DNA of 64,000 nt from Panopea generosa (taxonomy: Eukaryota > Mollusca > Bivalvia > Adapedonta > Hiatellidae): contig CM055906.1 of NCBI GenBank assembly GCA_029582155.1, forward strand, positions 11,217,101-11,281,100. Direction: 5' to 3'. Shown here piece by piece: positions 37,801-52,800 of this stretch. Under the pieces are notes generated by a model. The model did not search any database. It had not been told where the DNA came from and worked only from the letters and a program-made list of their open reading frames with translations. A program made the translations under genes and the position numbers. Positions within the stretch are counted from its first letter, which is position 1. Each line of letters starts with the position of its first letter.

Positions 37801-40800
37801 CAAAAAATGTTTTCTTTCTTTTTTACAAAATGAATTTTAATTTACTTTTTTTTTAAAAAAAAAATTCACAAAAAAAACAGAGATGAAACTAAATGTCAAT
37901 TTAAGGTGCAATTAATGGCACAGATACGGTACGAAACATAAAATATGATAAACAATGGATAAAACAATAAATACAATTAGCGTATATATTTGTGTTAAGT
38001 AAGCAGATACAAATGAAGCTTAAGCTATAGAACACAGTAAAAGCAATAAAATAAAATAGGACTTAAGGCTATAATAAATTAATTGCTAGATTATCATCCC
38101 CACCCACCCCCTAATTTTCATGTATCCCTGACCCTTATGAGTTTCATAAAAAAAATAATAATAAAATCCTCCCCACATCTCCCCCTTTTTAAATCAAAAT
38201 TGAATGATAATCTGGCAATTGAATTATAATGGCCTAAAGTTAGTATATGAGAAAAAAACGCTATAAATGTCTTAAAATAATAATAAAATAATAATTCAAA
38301 TGGATAAAAAGCATCTCACTTTCATTAATAAATAAAAGCCAAATGGTTTACATGTAAACCTGTATAACAAATCAAACTGAAATAACAAGAGTTGTCAGAA
38401 GACAACAAAGCTCGCCTATGGGATAAAATTCACCCCCCATGCAAAGATTGAGATTGGTGGTAAACACCAAAACTTAAATGCAACTAAACGCAAAAGTTTA
38501 TCTGGGTGTCTACAGACGACGCGGGAGTCATGGCAATAGCTCTCATTGACATTCATCCCCATGAGCTAAAAATGAAATCATGTGACTCATTTAATACATC
38601 ACAAAATATGTTGCAATTTAAGCGGAAAATCTAGTTTAGTTTAATCTAGGTGTGAAGTCCAAGTTAGGAAATTCCTTTTTAATATATTTCTTTTGCACAT
38701 TTAAATAGATATTCTTTAAGCAATAATGGGGTCAGTGATATATTGGGAAAAAATTTTTTTTTTTTAGCCATTTCTAAAATTTGAAAAACCCCTGGTATAT
38801 TCCGTTTAATACTGACATTTCAGCCATTGTTTAATTTCTCTGTATTAGTGAACAATTTATCAAATACGTAAAAATCTCTTGAAATGAAGTGATTTCTTTT
38901 GGCATATTTCATAATATTTACTTAAAATTTAGGAGATTTCGGAAGGACAGTATTTTCCACAATTTGAAAATCTGACATAAAGAAGTTAACCGCCAATACA
39001 TGCATGTAGTTTACCAGATATCAAGGCTGTATATAGAACCGGTAACAGCAATTACAATTGCTGCCTAGTTTGAATCACATTGTACCAGCACCACCATGCT
39101 TCAACCACACTTACTACAACTAATCGTTATATATGGCAGTACCTACAACTAGCTCTGACTTTCATGCAAGTAATCTACTGATACCATTATACAAGTGTTT
39201 GGTAAGACTTGGTTAGTCTTTGGTAAGATTTGGGTAGTTTTTGATAAGACTTGGTTAGTCTTTGGTAAGTGGTAAGACTTGGTTAGTCTTTGGTAAGTGG
39301 TAGGACTTGGTTAGTCTTTGATAAGACTTGGTTAATCTTTGATAAGTGGTAAGACTTTAGGGGTAGTCTTTAGTAAGACTTTAGTAAGACTTGGTTATTT
39401 TTTTTGTAAGTGGTAATGTTTGGTTAATCTTTGGTAAGACTTGGTTAGTCTTTGGTAAGACTTGGTTAGTCTTTGATAAGTGGTAAGACTTGGGTAGTCT
39501 TTAGTAAGACTTGGTTATTTTTTTTGTAAGTGGTAATATTTGGTTAATCTTTGGTAAGACTTGGTTACTCTTGGTAAGTGGTAAGACTTGGTTAGTCTTT
39601 GGTAAGTGGTAGGACTTGGTTAGTCTTTGATAAGTGGTAAGACTTGGTTAGTCTTTGGTAAGACTTGGTAAGTCTTTGATAAGTGGTAAGACTTGGTAGT
39701 CTTTAGTAAGACTTGGTTATTTTTTTTGTAAGTGGTAATATTTGGTTAATCTTTGGTAAGACTTGGTTACTCTTGGTAAGTGGTAAGACTTGGTTAGTCT
39801 TTGGTAAGTGGTAGGACTTGGTTAGTCTTTGGTAAGACTTGGTTAGTCTTTGATAAGTGGTAAGACTTGGGTAGTCTTTGGTAAGACTTGGTAAGTCTTT
39901 GATAAGTGGTAAGACTTGGGTAGTCTTTAGTAAGACTTGGTTATTTTTTTTGTAAGTGGTAATATTTGGTTAATCTTTGGTAAGACTTGGTTACTCTTGG
40001 TAAGTGGTAAGACTTGGTAAGTCTTTGGTAAGTGGTAAGACTTGGTTACTCTTGGTAAGTGGTAAGACTTGGTTAGTCTTTGATAAGTGGTAAGACTTGG
40101 GTAGTCTTTGGTAACACTTGGTAAGTCTTTGATAAGTGGTAAGACTTGGGTAGTCTTTAGTAAGACTTGGTTAGTTTTTTGTAAGTGGTAATATTTGGTT
40201 AATCTTTGGTAAGACTTGGTTACTCTTTGGTAAGTGGTAAGAACTTGGCCATTATTTGATAAGTGGTAAGACTTGGTTAGTCTTTGGTAAGTGGTAAGAC
40301 TTGGTAAATCTTTGGAAAGTGAAGTGGTAAGACTAGGTTAGTCTTTGGTAAGTGGTAAGACTTTGTTAGTCTTTGGTAAGACTTGGTTAGTCTTTGGTAA
40401 GAAATCAAATCATATTTCAATTATTGATTCATTGAACTATATTTTCTTTGTCATCTAATTCTATAGTATAAATTTATTATAAGCATGAACTGAGAATGAG
40501 TTTAGTGAGAATGGATTTCAATCTTCCACACATGGAGGACTGAATATGGGGCTAATAAATGAGATGATGATGATATCTAGATATTAATTCATGGACTGAC
40601 ATATACAAACTGAAGTGTCATATTTAAAAACAATCACAGTCTACAATTGTTTACTTAGCTTAACCCATTACTCCATATGCATTTTCTTGGATTCTTCAAA
40701 ATTGAATGCATTATTTCACCACTTATCAGCAATGATGTTGTTGTATGGTGTTTAAGCGTCACTTTCAAAAATTGTTCAGTCATATCGCGACGGTGTCTAC

Positions 40801-43800
40801 TTGAGACAGTATTCTAAGCGCTGTCACACTGGAGTATCATGCCGCAGACACATGGTATGATACCCACTCAGTCACATTATACTGACACCGGGCCGACCAG
40901 ACCTAGAACTCTCCTCTAAATGCTGAGCGTCAAGCGAGGAAGCTTCTAGTACCATTTTTAAAGTCTTTGGTATGACCCGGCCGGTATCAGCAATGAGTGA
41001 ATTATGTTTATATTTACTGACAGAGTGGAAAACAGTGCAGGAAGTGCATTGTTTTCGCGCAATCTGAGCTCTTCCTGCACTGTTTTCAAAGGCTTTCTGT
41101 AATTGGTGTGGGAAAATGTGTATCTATGGGGTAAAGGGTTAAAGCTGTAGTAACTCCAGCAAAAGTTATCTGATTTGGCCATTTTACAAACTTATCCCGA
41201 GATTTTTTGGTTATATGTGTTAACTTGTGACGATCCAATGATCCACTACAGAGTGCACTCATGAGGCCAACTAATGCAAATTAGTTCAAGAACTTGTCCA
41301 AAATATTATCATTATGCAACTGCAGTGTTAGTGCAGGGAAGATCCATTAAAACTGCTGGGACTATCAGGTATAAATTATTAAGTTAACAGACGGATGGCT
41401 AATGGGCATAGAGTGATCAGAAAAGCTCACCTTGAGCTAAAAAGATTGCAAAACTACACAAAAACAAGAGGCCCAAGAGGGCCTGAGGACGCTCTACTGA
41501 CTCATAGTGGCCATAGCACTTTTTGAAATTCTACTATGGAATAGAAACATCGGCCATCTTGAATTTTAGATAGACAAAAATAAATCTTTTGTATAGTCTC
41601 CTATGCAATAGAAACATCCATGTGAAGTTTAATTGGCATAGTGGTTTCAAAATAAATTTAAAAAAAAAGAGAATTTTCTGTTTTCCCACAGTATCCCTAT
41701 GTAAAATTCTAAGTCCCCTTACAGGGCCCCTTTAAATTTTACCCCTTAAATTCTTATCTGCAATCAAACCCCTACACATAGGGATAATTTATGCAAAATA
41801 TGAACAAATTTGACATACCGGTTCTTAAGAAAACAAATTTAGTAATTCCCAATTTGTATCCTTTTGGGGCCCCTCCTGACCCCTTAAGACAGTGGAACCC
41901 AGTCATTTTTACAAATCTGAACCTCCTTCACCAAACAATGCTTCTGTGAAGATATAGGCAAAATCATTTCCATTTTAAAAAAAAATATATAAAAAATTTT
42001 TATAATGACATGTGTCCCCTAATTGAACCCTTCGGGGCGGGGTCATATTTAACCCTAGGGACACCATTTGAACAAATCTAACAAAACTATAGCTGGTCAT
42101 CATTATTTCATAAACATTTTGAAAATCTGTTGGGCCGTTATGAGAAGAAGATTTTTTAAGTTTTGGACTATTTTTAGTAATGGCGACCATCTTGAATTTC
42201 AGAGCGAAAAAAAACATCTTTGGTAAATTCTCCTTTGCAATAGAAACACCCATGTGAAGTTTCAGTTTAATTGGTCTAGTGGCTTCAGAGAAAGTGCTGC
42301 TAACAGAGGACAGACGACAGACAACGCGCCATCGCATAAGCACTTCTGGCCTTTGACCAGTAGAGCTAACAATATATGGGACTAGTTAGCAAATTAATTC
42401 ATTACAAAAGCCATACTCCAAAAAACAGTATAAATATTGCCACACATTCCAGAAAATATGCGTTCAGGCAGATACAGAGTTGTACCAAAATTGTCCCATA
42501 TCTGAAGTTGACTTTTTGCCACAAAAAAAACTTCAAATCCCAATTTGAAGTAAACTTCCACTTGTAATTTCAAGTTAACAATTGTTTCCAATATGTGATA
42601 TTCATTAATTCCGACATATATTTTGTTAATTATTAAGAGTAAAATCAAAATTAACCCTCCTCCCAATCTTCAAGTTAACCCTCCTCCCAGTCTTCAAGTT
42701 AACCCTCCTCCCAATCTTCAAGTTAACCCTCCTCCCAATCTTTAAGTTATTTCTCCTCCCAATCTTTAAGTTAACCCTCCTCCCAATCTTCAAGTTAACC
42801 CTCCTCCCGATCTTTAAGTTAACCCTCCTCCCGATCTTCAAGTTAACCCTCCTCCCAATCTTCAAGTTAACCCTCCTCCCAATCTTTAAGTTATTTCTCC
42901 TCCCAATCTTTAAGTTAACCCTCCTCCCAATCTTCAAGTTAACCCTCCTCCCGATCTTTAAGTTAACCCTCCTCCCAATCTTCAAGTTAACCCTCCTCCG
43001 GATCTTTAAGTTAACCCTTCTCCCGATCTTCAAGTTAACCCTCCTCCCAGTCTTCAAGTTAATCCTCCTCCCAATCTTCAAGTTAACCCTCCTCCCAATC
43101 TTTAAGTTATTTCTCCTCCCAATCTTTAAGTTAACCCTCCTCTCAATCTTCAAGTTAACCCTCCTCCCGATCTTTAAGTTAACCCTCCTCCCGATCTTCA
43201 AGTTAACCCTCCTCCCGATCTTCAAGTTAACCCTCCTCCCAATCTTTAAGTTATTTCTCCTCCCAATCTTTAAGTTAACCCTCCTCCCAATATTCAAGTT
43301 AACCCTCCTCCCGATCTTTAAGTTAACCCTCCTCCCAATCTTCAAGTTAACCCTCCTCCCGATCTTCAAGTTAACCCTCCTCCCGATCTTTAAGTTAACC
43401 CTCCTCCCAATCTTCAAGTTAACCCTCCTCCCAATCTTCAAGTTAACCCTCCTCCCAATCTTCAAGTTAACCCTCCTCCCGATCTTTAAGTTAACCCTCC
43501 TCCCAATCTTCAAGTTAACTCTTCTCCCAATCTTTAAGTTAACCCTCCTCCCAATCTTCAAGTTAACCCTCCTCCCAATCTTCAAGTTAACCCTCCTCCC
43601 GATCTTTAAGTTAACTCTTCTCCCAATCTTCAAATTTAAAAATTTGACCCCCACCTCCTAATAAGATAAGAATAATGGCATTTTTTATATACTAAGTTTT
43701 CAGTCGTGTTTTCTCCCCACATACATGAACACACATTTTCATACTATACAGGCATATTGGTTAATGTCTTTAAATACAAAAAACTCACCTCATTAAAAAC

Positions 43801-46800
43801 TATCACCTTTCATTTTGCAAATAGACAAAAAGGTTTTAGTATTTCGATGATATTCATTCCTGTTAAATAATTATCTAATTCCAATTTTCAATAAAATAAA
43901 AAAAATGCATGCACAATTTTTTTTTAAACTAAAAGGACCCAAACTGCCAAAAACTCTTTTTTTCAACCAACAAAAAATATTTGAAATTTGTCGACATACC
44001 ACATAAAGACACTGACAAAAATGAGAGTAAAACTACAGTTTTGCAAATAAATTGAAACATTTGTTTTTGATAGTCTTTTGTTTATTACAATAAACTAGTG
44101 ACAGTAGCTAAGGTGTTATTAATAGCATAATCCAATACATGAAGGTGATTTGAACCATACTCATGTCTTTGCACAATCTGGTCATCTAGTCAATAAGTTG
44201 AGCATGGACAAGAACATGTTCATTATAAAAATGGGTAATATTGATTTTATAAATTCTGTTTTTAATTGGTTCCACATTATTTATTTTTTTAATTAATGGA
44301 GGTTTAACACCTTTTCCAACAGCAGTTCAGGCTATATATGGCATCCACTTTTAAAGAAGAAACATCTCAGATAAATATAAATCTGGGCAGAACCACCACT
44401 GTCCTTTCTAAAAAAACAACTTTCTTGCATAAATGTATGAACCCATGACCGATAAGCACAATTAAGTATTTACATATCGTAATATCGTATGAACCCATGA
44501 CCCGTAAACACAATTAAGTATTTACATATCGTATATACCCCCATATAAATGCTCCCTTAGTATACCTAAAACAAGAGGGCCAAGATGGCCCTATATCGCT
44601 CACCTGACTGACATTGAGTCACCCAACTTAAGTAGGTTATATAATACATGAACACTTAAAATTCCAGAAAAACGTGATGGTCAAGTAGTTAGAATTTTGA
44701 TTTGTTTTGAAGATGTAACAGATAGGTAGAGGTTGGCCCATGGTAAATGTCAGTGAAATTACATTGAAATCAGGTCAGTAGATTCTGACAAAAAGGCTTT
44801 TGAAGTTCTTATCATAACAGCCTATATAGTAATCTAGCACCTCACCGTGAGGTCATGTTTTTTAAAAAATCACAACGGCTTGAACAAACTTGGTAAAGGG
44901 TCACCCAAAGAACATTTCTGCGAAATTTTTTTAAAACTGATTAGGTGCTTTCTGACAAGAAGATTTTTTAAGTTTTAACTTTAGCTTATATAGTAAACTA
45001 ATCCCACCCCCTAGCCGCCATGTTTTTTTGACAAATCACTACAGGTTTGAGAAACTTGGTGAAGGATCCTCCAAGGAACATTTCTGTGGAATTATTTTAA
45101 AATTGAGCCAGTAGTTTGTGACAAGAAGATTTTTTAAGTTTTTATTAATTATAACTGCCCCACCCCCTGGCGGCCATGTTTTTTGACAAATCAAGATGGC
45201 TTGAACAAACTTGGTAGAGGGTCACCCAATGATTATTTCTGTGAAATTATTTTGAAATCGAGCCAGTAGTTTCCGACAAGAAGATTTTTTAAGTTTTTAC
45301 TATAGCTTATATAGTAAACAAACCCCACCCCCTGGCTGCCATGTTTTTTTACCAATCAAGGTGGCTTAAACAAACTTGTTAGAGGGTCACCCATGGAACA
45401 TTTCTGTGAAATTATTTTAAAATCAAGCCAGTAGTTTCTGACAAGAAGATTTTTTAAGTTTTTTACTAATCAAACTTGCCCCGCCCTCTGGCAGCCATGT
45501 TTATTAACGAATCAAGATGGCTTGAACAAACTTGGTAGAGGGTCACCCAAGGAACATTTCTGTGAAATTATTTTAAAATCGAGCCAGTAGTTTCTGACAA
45601 GAAGATTTTTAAAATTTTTACTAATCAAACTTGCCCCGCCCCCTGGCGGCCATGTTTTTTGACGAATCAAGATGGCTTGAACAAACTTAGTAGACAGTCA
45701 CCCAAGGAACATTTCTGTGAAATTATTTTAAAATCGAGCCAGTAGTTTCTGACAAGAAGATTTTTAAATTTTTTACTAATCAAACTTGCCCCGCCCCCTG
45801 GCGGCCATGTTTTTTGACGAATCAAGATGGCTTGAACAAACTTAGTAGACAGTCACCCAAGGAACATTTCTGTGAAATTATTTTAAAATCTAGCTATTGG
45901 TTTCTGACAAGAAGATTTTTTAAGTTTTTACTAATTAAACTTGCCCCACCCCCTGGCTGCCATGTTTTTTTACGAATGAAGCTGGCTTGAACAAACTTGG
46001 TAGAGGGTCACCCAAGGAACATTTCTGTGAAGTTATATCAAAATTGGCCCAGTGGTTTCAGAGGAGAAGTTGTTAGAAGGTAAAAGTTAATGACGGACGA
46101 CAGATGACGGCTGGCAGACGACAGACGATGGACACGAGGCGATCACGAAAGCTCACCTGTGAGCCTTTGGCTCAGGTGAGCTAAAAATGCCTTCCTCAAT
46201 TTCATGAAAAATAAAAGGAGTTAACCATCTTGAAGATTTTCATTATTAAAATGTTTATTTCAAGTCTGGTTTAAATAATTTAAATTGAATAAATGTTTCA
46301 TTGTTAATAATTTATACGGCATTTAACATCATTTCAAACAAAACATAAATCCTGAAATAAATAAACACCCCCTTTTAACAAAACATAAATCCTGAAATAA
46401 ATAAACACCCCTTTTTAACAAAATGCATCACCTTCAAAGGCATTTATTCAGGGGTTAAAAGGTAGATGGGTAAATACTGATGAAGCTCGACCCAGTTAAG
46501 TTGACCTTATTCTAACTGCTCTATTGGTAACCTTGGAAACAGACTGAAACTTCACCAATCACTTGCAGGTTATGGCCAGCATTATTATTTTTTTAATGTA
46601 AAACAGCAAACTAGCATAGCAGAATAGTTCCTTAATACTTTAGATTTATTGAAAAGCGCATTAAAATCTAGCTCAAAAGTGCAAAATGCTCAGTTTGAAT
46701 CAACCAAATTTCACAAAAATTGACAAAACTACTTGCATGCATTCTACAGGGAGTGTATTTCACAGACTTTGGAAATCACAGAATACTCAAACTTTTTCAT

Positions 46801-49800
46801 TTCAAATTGGCGGAGATTTTTATTCTCAAATGTTTGGTAAATATATAAATTACTATGATTTATTACCATCAAAATGACCAGACTACAATTTCTAAGAATG
46901 GTCTAAAAACTAATTTAGCCTAAACAACTTCACTGAACACTTTAATCTAGAGCAGAAGTCCTAGGAATATCATAATTTAAGACTGGTTCCAGCACAAAGT
47001 TATATATTAGTATTTTATTGATACAGTTTTCAGAACCAGTCACAATTTTAAATACATTAGAAAATGTTAATGACATTTTTAAAGAAAGAAATCAACACCA
47101 GGATATGTGTTTAATATAATTTAAATAATGATATTGTAAACAATTTTTAGTAAACACAGAATGAGAAAACAGAAAGTAAATTAAAAATCTTTTTACCAAT
47201 CAATATAAAGGACAAAATAAACGACAGTTTTATGAATTTAAACATAACAACTGTTTAAAATTTTCAAAAATCTCATTTCTTTTATATTTATAATACCATT
47301 ACTTGTTTCATGTTTCTATATATTTATTGGCTAATTTCATTTATCTAATTTGAATAATAAACAGAGCTAAGCTAGAGCAACATTTGACTTCTGGCATCCA
47401 TATTATCAAATATAGCGCTACAATGAAAAAAATTTATCTAACTAGCTGCAACTGCAGGACATTGGAGCATTGCAAGACCTGACATCGAACAGATGAAATG
47501 ACATCATTGCAAGACCTGACATCGAACATGAAATGACATCATTGCAATACCTGACATCAAACAGATGAAGATGACATCAATGCAAGACCTGACATCAAAA
47601 CAGATGAGAAGACATCATTAGCAAGATCTGACATAAAGACAGATGAGAATGACATCATTGCAAGATATGACATAAAGACAGATGAAATGACATCATTTCA
47701 AGACATGACATCAAAACAGATGAGAAGACATCATTGCAAGACCTGACATCAAACAGATGAGAAGACATCATTGCAAGATTTGACATAAAGACAAATGAAT
47801 TGACATCATTGCAAGATCTGACATAAAGACAGATGAAATGACATCATTGCAAGACCTGACATCAAAAGAGATGAGATGATATCATTGCAAGATCTGACCT
47901 CAAAACAGATGAGAAGACATCATTGCAAGACCTGACATCAAACAAATGAAAAGACATTATTGCAAGACCTGACACCAAATAGATGAGAAGACATCATTGC
48001 AGGATCTGACATCAAAACAGATAAGATGATATCATTGCAAGATCTGACATCAAACAGATGAGAAGACATCATTGCAAGACATTATATCAAAACAGATGAG
48101 TAGACATCATTGCAAGACATTATATCAAAACAGATGAGTAGACATCATTTCAAGACCTGACGTCAAACAGATGAGATGACATAATTGCAGGACCTGACAT
48201 CAAACAGATGAGAAGACATCATTGCAAGATCTGACATCAAAACAGATGAAACAACATCATTGCAAGATCTACCACAAAACAGATGAAATGACATCATTGC
48301 AAGATCTACCATCGAAACAGATGCGATGACATCATTGCAAGATCTGACATCAAAACAAATGAGATGACATATAGGAAGTTGCAGATCTCAAACTTGAGCA
48401 AAGAAACTCTTTTTTATGAATTAATCAAATGATAATCTAGAATTCATGATTGATTTTTGTACTAAATGTTTTATATTCTTAATAAAAACTTGAACAAAAA
48501 TTTATAACCTATCTTACTTGGAAACTGGAATTATACTCGTAATTATTTCAGGTCCCAAACAAATCAAATCAAATATTACAGTGAGTTCCCAATCATGAAC
48601 AAGACATCAAGACTGTTTTAACACTACACACTCAAACTATGGAGTAACACACAGTGAGGGGAAGCACTGCATCTGAGTAACATGATAAAAAGATCATTGT
48701 TTCATTCCGACAAACCTCTAAGTCGTCCAGACTGACAACCTACGTGAGAATAGACGCAGTATTGTTAATTAAGTTATTTAGCTGGGTCTCAAAGTCCACA
48801 GAGCAACAAATAATTTGACAAATGACAAACAATTAGTTCAATTAAAATTTTTACAATATGTTTTTCGACAAATTTGAAATTTGATTTAAAAATTATTTCA
48901 TTTCAGTATACATCTGCTGTTATCAGTGATCATTTTTAACTTTTACAAAATGTCCTTTATTTCAGGTTGTGGGATGGTGTGAATATATCTGGTTTTATTT
49001 TTTACAATAGGAAGTCTAATATACATATATTTTCTTCTTTAGTATAACAGGTACTGAAAATCATCAACATCAAGTTTGTTGGATTGCATATTTAGCATAA
49101 TTTCTATGCCAACCAGGGTTAACAGATGATCATTAAGTTAACCTAACTGTTCTTTTCTGGGATCCTGAAAGGTTAACCTGCACAACCATCTCAGTAAGTA
49201 ACTGATAACTTTTTCACTTTAATCAGCTGTGGTAGACGAATGACAATCAGATGCAATGTCATATCAACATTAAGTAAGTCAGAAAATTAGGTTTGGAATT
49301 ATCATTATCAAACCATTCAATATAAAAATTAATCAAAATGTTAATACTTTACAAATGAGTCATTCCACAAAAATCTATTGACTTTGTTTTTGTCAAACAA
49401 CAAACTGTATAACTGTATAACCCCCCCCCCCCCCAACAAATCATTTGTCAATTAACAAAATGTATTTATCTCTTGCTTTGTTGATTTCCTTGACCTCACA
49501 CATTGTACATGTTTATTATACATAAATGTCATGATAGGTGAGTTTACCATCTCTATGTCTTGAATGCTAAAACTCTGGTGGAATACAAGTACATGTATAC
49601 ACAGATGTCATATTTAATACATTGGTTATTTATATTGTTTTACTATTTTACATCAGGTAGTGACACAATTGATGAGGAACGTTTTTATTATATTTCCAAT
49701 GAATTACCTAGATATCTTCATTCAATGACTTTAGTACATATTTTTGTCTACTCAGAGTTTAATGTTACTAATAATGTTGCAAACCTGTCTTAAGCAGCCG

Positions 49801-52800
49801 GTAAAGGGAAGGTCAGCAACAGTGGTATTTTAAGACCAAATGTTTCTTAATACAGGTTAATTTGCTCTGAAAGCATGGAAATGTAAAATAGTAAATGTGG
49901 CTGCTTAAGACAAGTGGCAGCTTAATATAGAGGTGACAATTCACACAGGTTTGAAAAAGTGGAACAATTATTACTATATGATTTGTATTATGCATTGAAC
50001 TTGCTATTGACATCTTATGTATGATTGTATTGTAACATGTGTTCGGATAGGCCTTTTAGTTTTTTGTATTAAATAATAAATCATATCATTATGAAGATAT
50101 ATATCAATTGTATAGTACTAATACAAATGACACTAATACATTTTACATTAGTTTTAATACAGGTGATGATGAATTCCATGTGACTTTAAGTAACTACTGA
50201 GTAGTGTTAAGATCCCCATCTCTACATGAGTAAATACACGTGCATTAGAACAGGCCCCGAGTATTTACATCTCTACATGAGTATATACACATGCATTAGA
50301 ACAGGCCCCGAGTATATACATCTTTACATGAGTATATACACATGCATTAGAACATGCCCTGAGTATATACACATGCATTAGAACAGGCCAGAGTATACAC
50401 ATCTCTACATGAGTATATACACATGCATTAGAACAGGTCCCGAGTATATGCATCTCTACATGAATATATACACATGCATTAGAACATGCCCTGAGTATAT
50501 ACACATGCATTAGAACATGCCCTGAGTATATACACATGCATTAGAGCAGACCCCAAGTATATACATCTCTACATGAGTATATACACGTGCATTAGAACAG
50601 GCCCCGAGTATATACACATGCATAAGAAGAGGTCCCGAGTATATACACATGCATTAGAACAGGCTCTGAGGTTATACAACTTTGTTACTCAACTCTAGAG
50701 TTCAAGCTCAACCCAAAAACGAATGAACTCATCATAACAAAATAAATGTATAATAAAATATAAATACATGTACTTTAATTTTCGAGGCTGAGTCAAGTAT
50801 TGGTGCTTTAATTCGAGATTTTTTATGAATCCTTGAAACTGTTTAAAGTATGACTTTGAGCTGAGTTTGATACAAGTTTGATAACCTTAGGGCCAAAAAC
50901 ACTGTACTGTTATAGATGTATACAGGCAGATACTGCAGTGATGTCCTGATAATTTCTCAAACACCTACATCCTAGTGTAATGATATGTAGTTTTTGGGTA
51001 ATTGACATAATCACACCAACATAACAAATACAGATACTGTTCCTGCCATTCATGTCTGCAGGAAGGTAAAACCTGTATCTCACCATCAGTAACAAGTCAC
51101 AGTCTAGACGATGTATGGTGAGAAACATTTAATTGAAACTATAAAACTGAATCTATACCAATGTAACATTATGGATAAGGAAACCACACCTGTGGGGTAA
51201 GGTAGAGCCTCGATCTTTGTGGGTACCTTGGCCTGAGGGTTAAATTTCTTTACACACAATTCATAAGTGTTATAAATTTATTTCCTAGAATTCACAGAGT
51301 CTACATTTGATTTCATGATGTCTTTTTTACCAGTCAAGCTGGCATGGATGAAGTCTTACACCCTCTTCAGTAGGCAAGAATAGAAAATTAAATTTACCTC
51401 TTTGAAGCAATTTCAATGAATACACTGTCAGGAAATCAGATCACAGAAGATTAATGAAGAAATGAGAATCTTAACATGTCAAGTCACTGGAAAAATGAGG
51501 TAAGTATCCTGAATGTCTATCTCTCCCCTGCACAAGTGCTCACCTGATTTATGGCAAACGCTGTAATTATATCTTGCTCTTTGTGGATAATTTTGAATGG
51601 CTCAGGTACTTTAGGACTTTCAACACCATCTAGTGATGAATCCTGCAAATATAATATTGGGAGTTTTTTAATTATTGCACACTGAGACTGTGAGTGATCC
51701 CAGAATTGTCCATAAACTTTTATATGAGAAAGGATTGTGCACTAGATTCATTCCGAGGTTTTTCTCCACAAACAAAACTGGATGTGCCATATATAACCTG
51801 TCATAAGTTACCAGTAGTATAAACCCCACTTATAAAAACACACATATGATATATCATATTACATGTAACAGCAATATAGTTTTTATGGTGTGGAGAAAAA
51901 CTTTAGATGATAGTAACCTCAGTGATTTGAATCTGACAGTACTATCACAATAAGTCTAGACCTATTTATTTCACATCTACTGCAAAAAAACATTCTTACA
52001 ACCTAACAAAATGTGCATGGCGTAAAAAGTTTGAAATAGCGTATGTCTAATTAACATATAATATATGTCTGGTTTACATATAATATATGTCTTGTTTACA
52101 TATAATACATGTCTAGTTTACATATATTATATTGTCTAATTAACATATAATATATGTCTAATTTACATATATTTTCTTCAGCAGCCATGTGATTTAAATA
52201 GTGAATCTGGAAATCACACCATTCACTGCTGTGGTTGTGACATTTTATACAAGTATATTTACTAGTCACTAGAATTGTGTTCTCAGAGTGCTTTGGTCAA
52301 GTGGTAGAACATCGGACTAGAGGAACCTTAGCATGCAACAAATCCTTACTTATTATCATAAAAACAATATTAAAGGGAAACACTGTTAGCCCATGTTAAA
52401 AGATTAAAATTGTTCGCACTAAATGTTTTGGTCTGAAATAAGTCTCTGCCTTCTTAAATATAATGCCCCTAAGGGCATTCAACTTTTTTTAAAATTTTCT
52501 GTACCTCTCGATCTAATGGATCTATTTTCTGTTTACGGAAGACATAGCGTACAAACACATCCCGTAACTTGTCCTGCTTTATCAGGTGAAACCACAGTCT
52601 CTTGATGGGAAGTGTGGCGTGGCTCTCACTGAAATATATGTTACAACATGATGAGGGTGACCACAATAATAGGTTAGCTAAGTCAGTAGTGCATCAGACT
52701 GTCAATCTAGGGGCCAGGAATTCCAATCCACACTCAGTAACACTCTCAGTGATGACTGATATACATATGGCATAAGAATGAAGCTAATTTTTAAAATCAA

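Larger units (their letters stand above)
40664..41138. mobile_element. 475-bp TTAA-flanked MITE with nested SINE
   Basis: Left end CCCATTACTCCATATGCAT; reverse complement of the right end CCCTTTACCCCATAGATAC, both continuing to ATTTTC. TTAA flanks at 40660-40663 and 41139-41142. A family C SINE is inserted at 40736-40984. Confidence 0.75.
36918..51543. other. 14.6-kb intron between DMXL exons 9 and 10
   Basis: No further exon is required: the protein reads continuously across it. It is filled with tandem arrays (39195-40400, 42655-43635, 47450-48370, 50215-50670), terminal-hairpin elements and SINEs listed separately; the rest is AT-rich. Confidence 0.7.

Noticed and set aside
42626-43654. 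342-codon basic repeat protein
   Set aside because: 24-bp intronic minisatellite; no start context, domain or flanking exons.
44571-46184. LTR retrotransposon
   Set aside because: Repeated units are internal and tandem, not a pair of terminal direct repeats, and there is no gag/pol frame.
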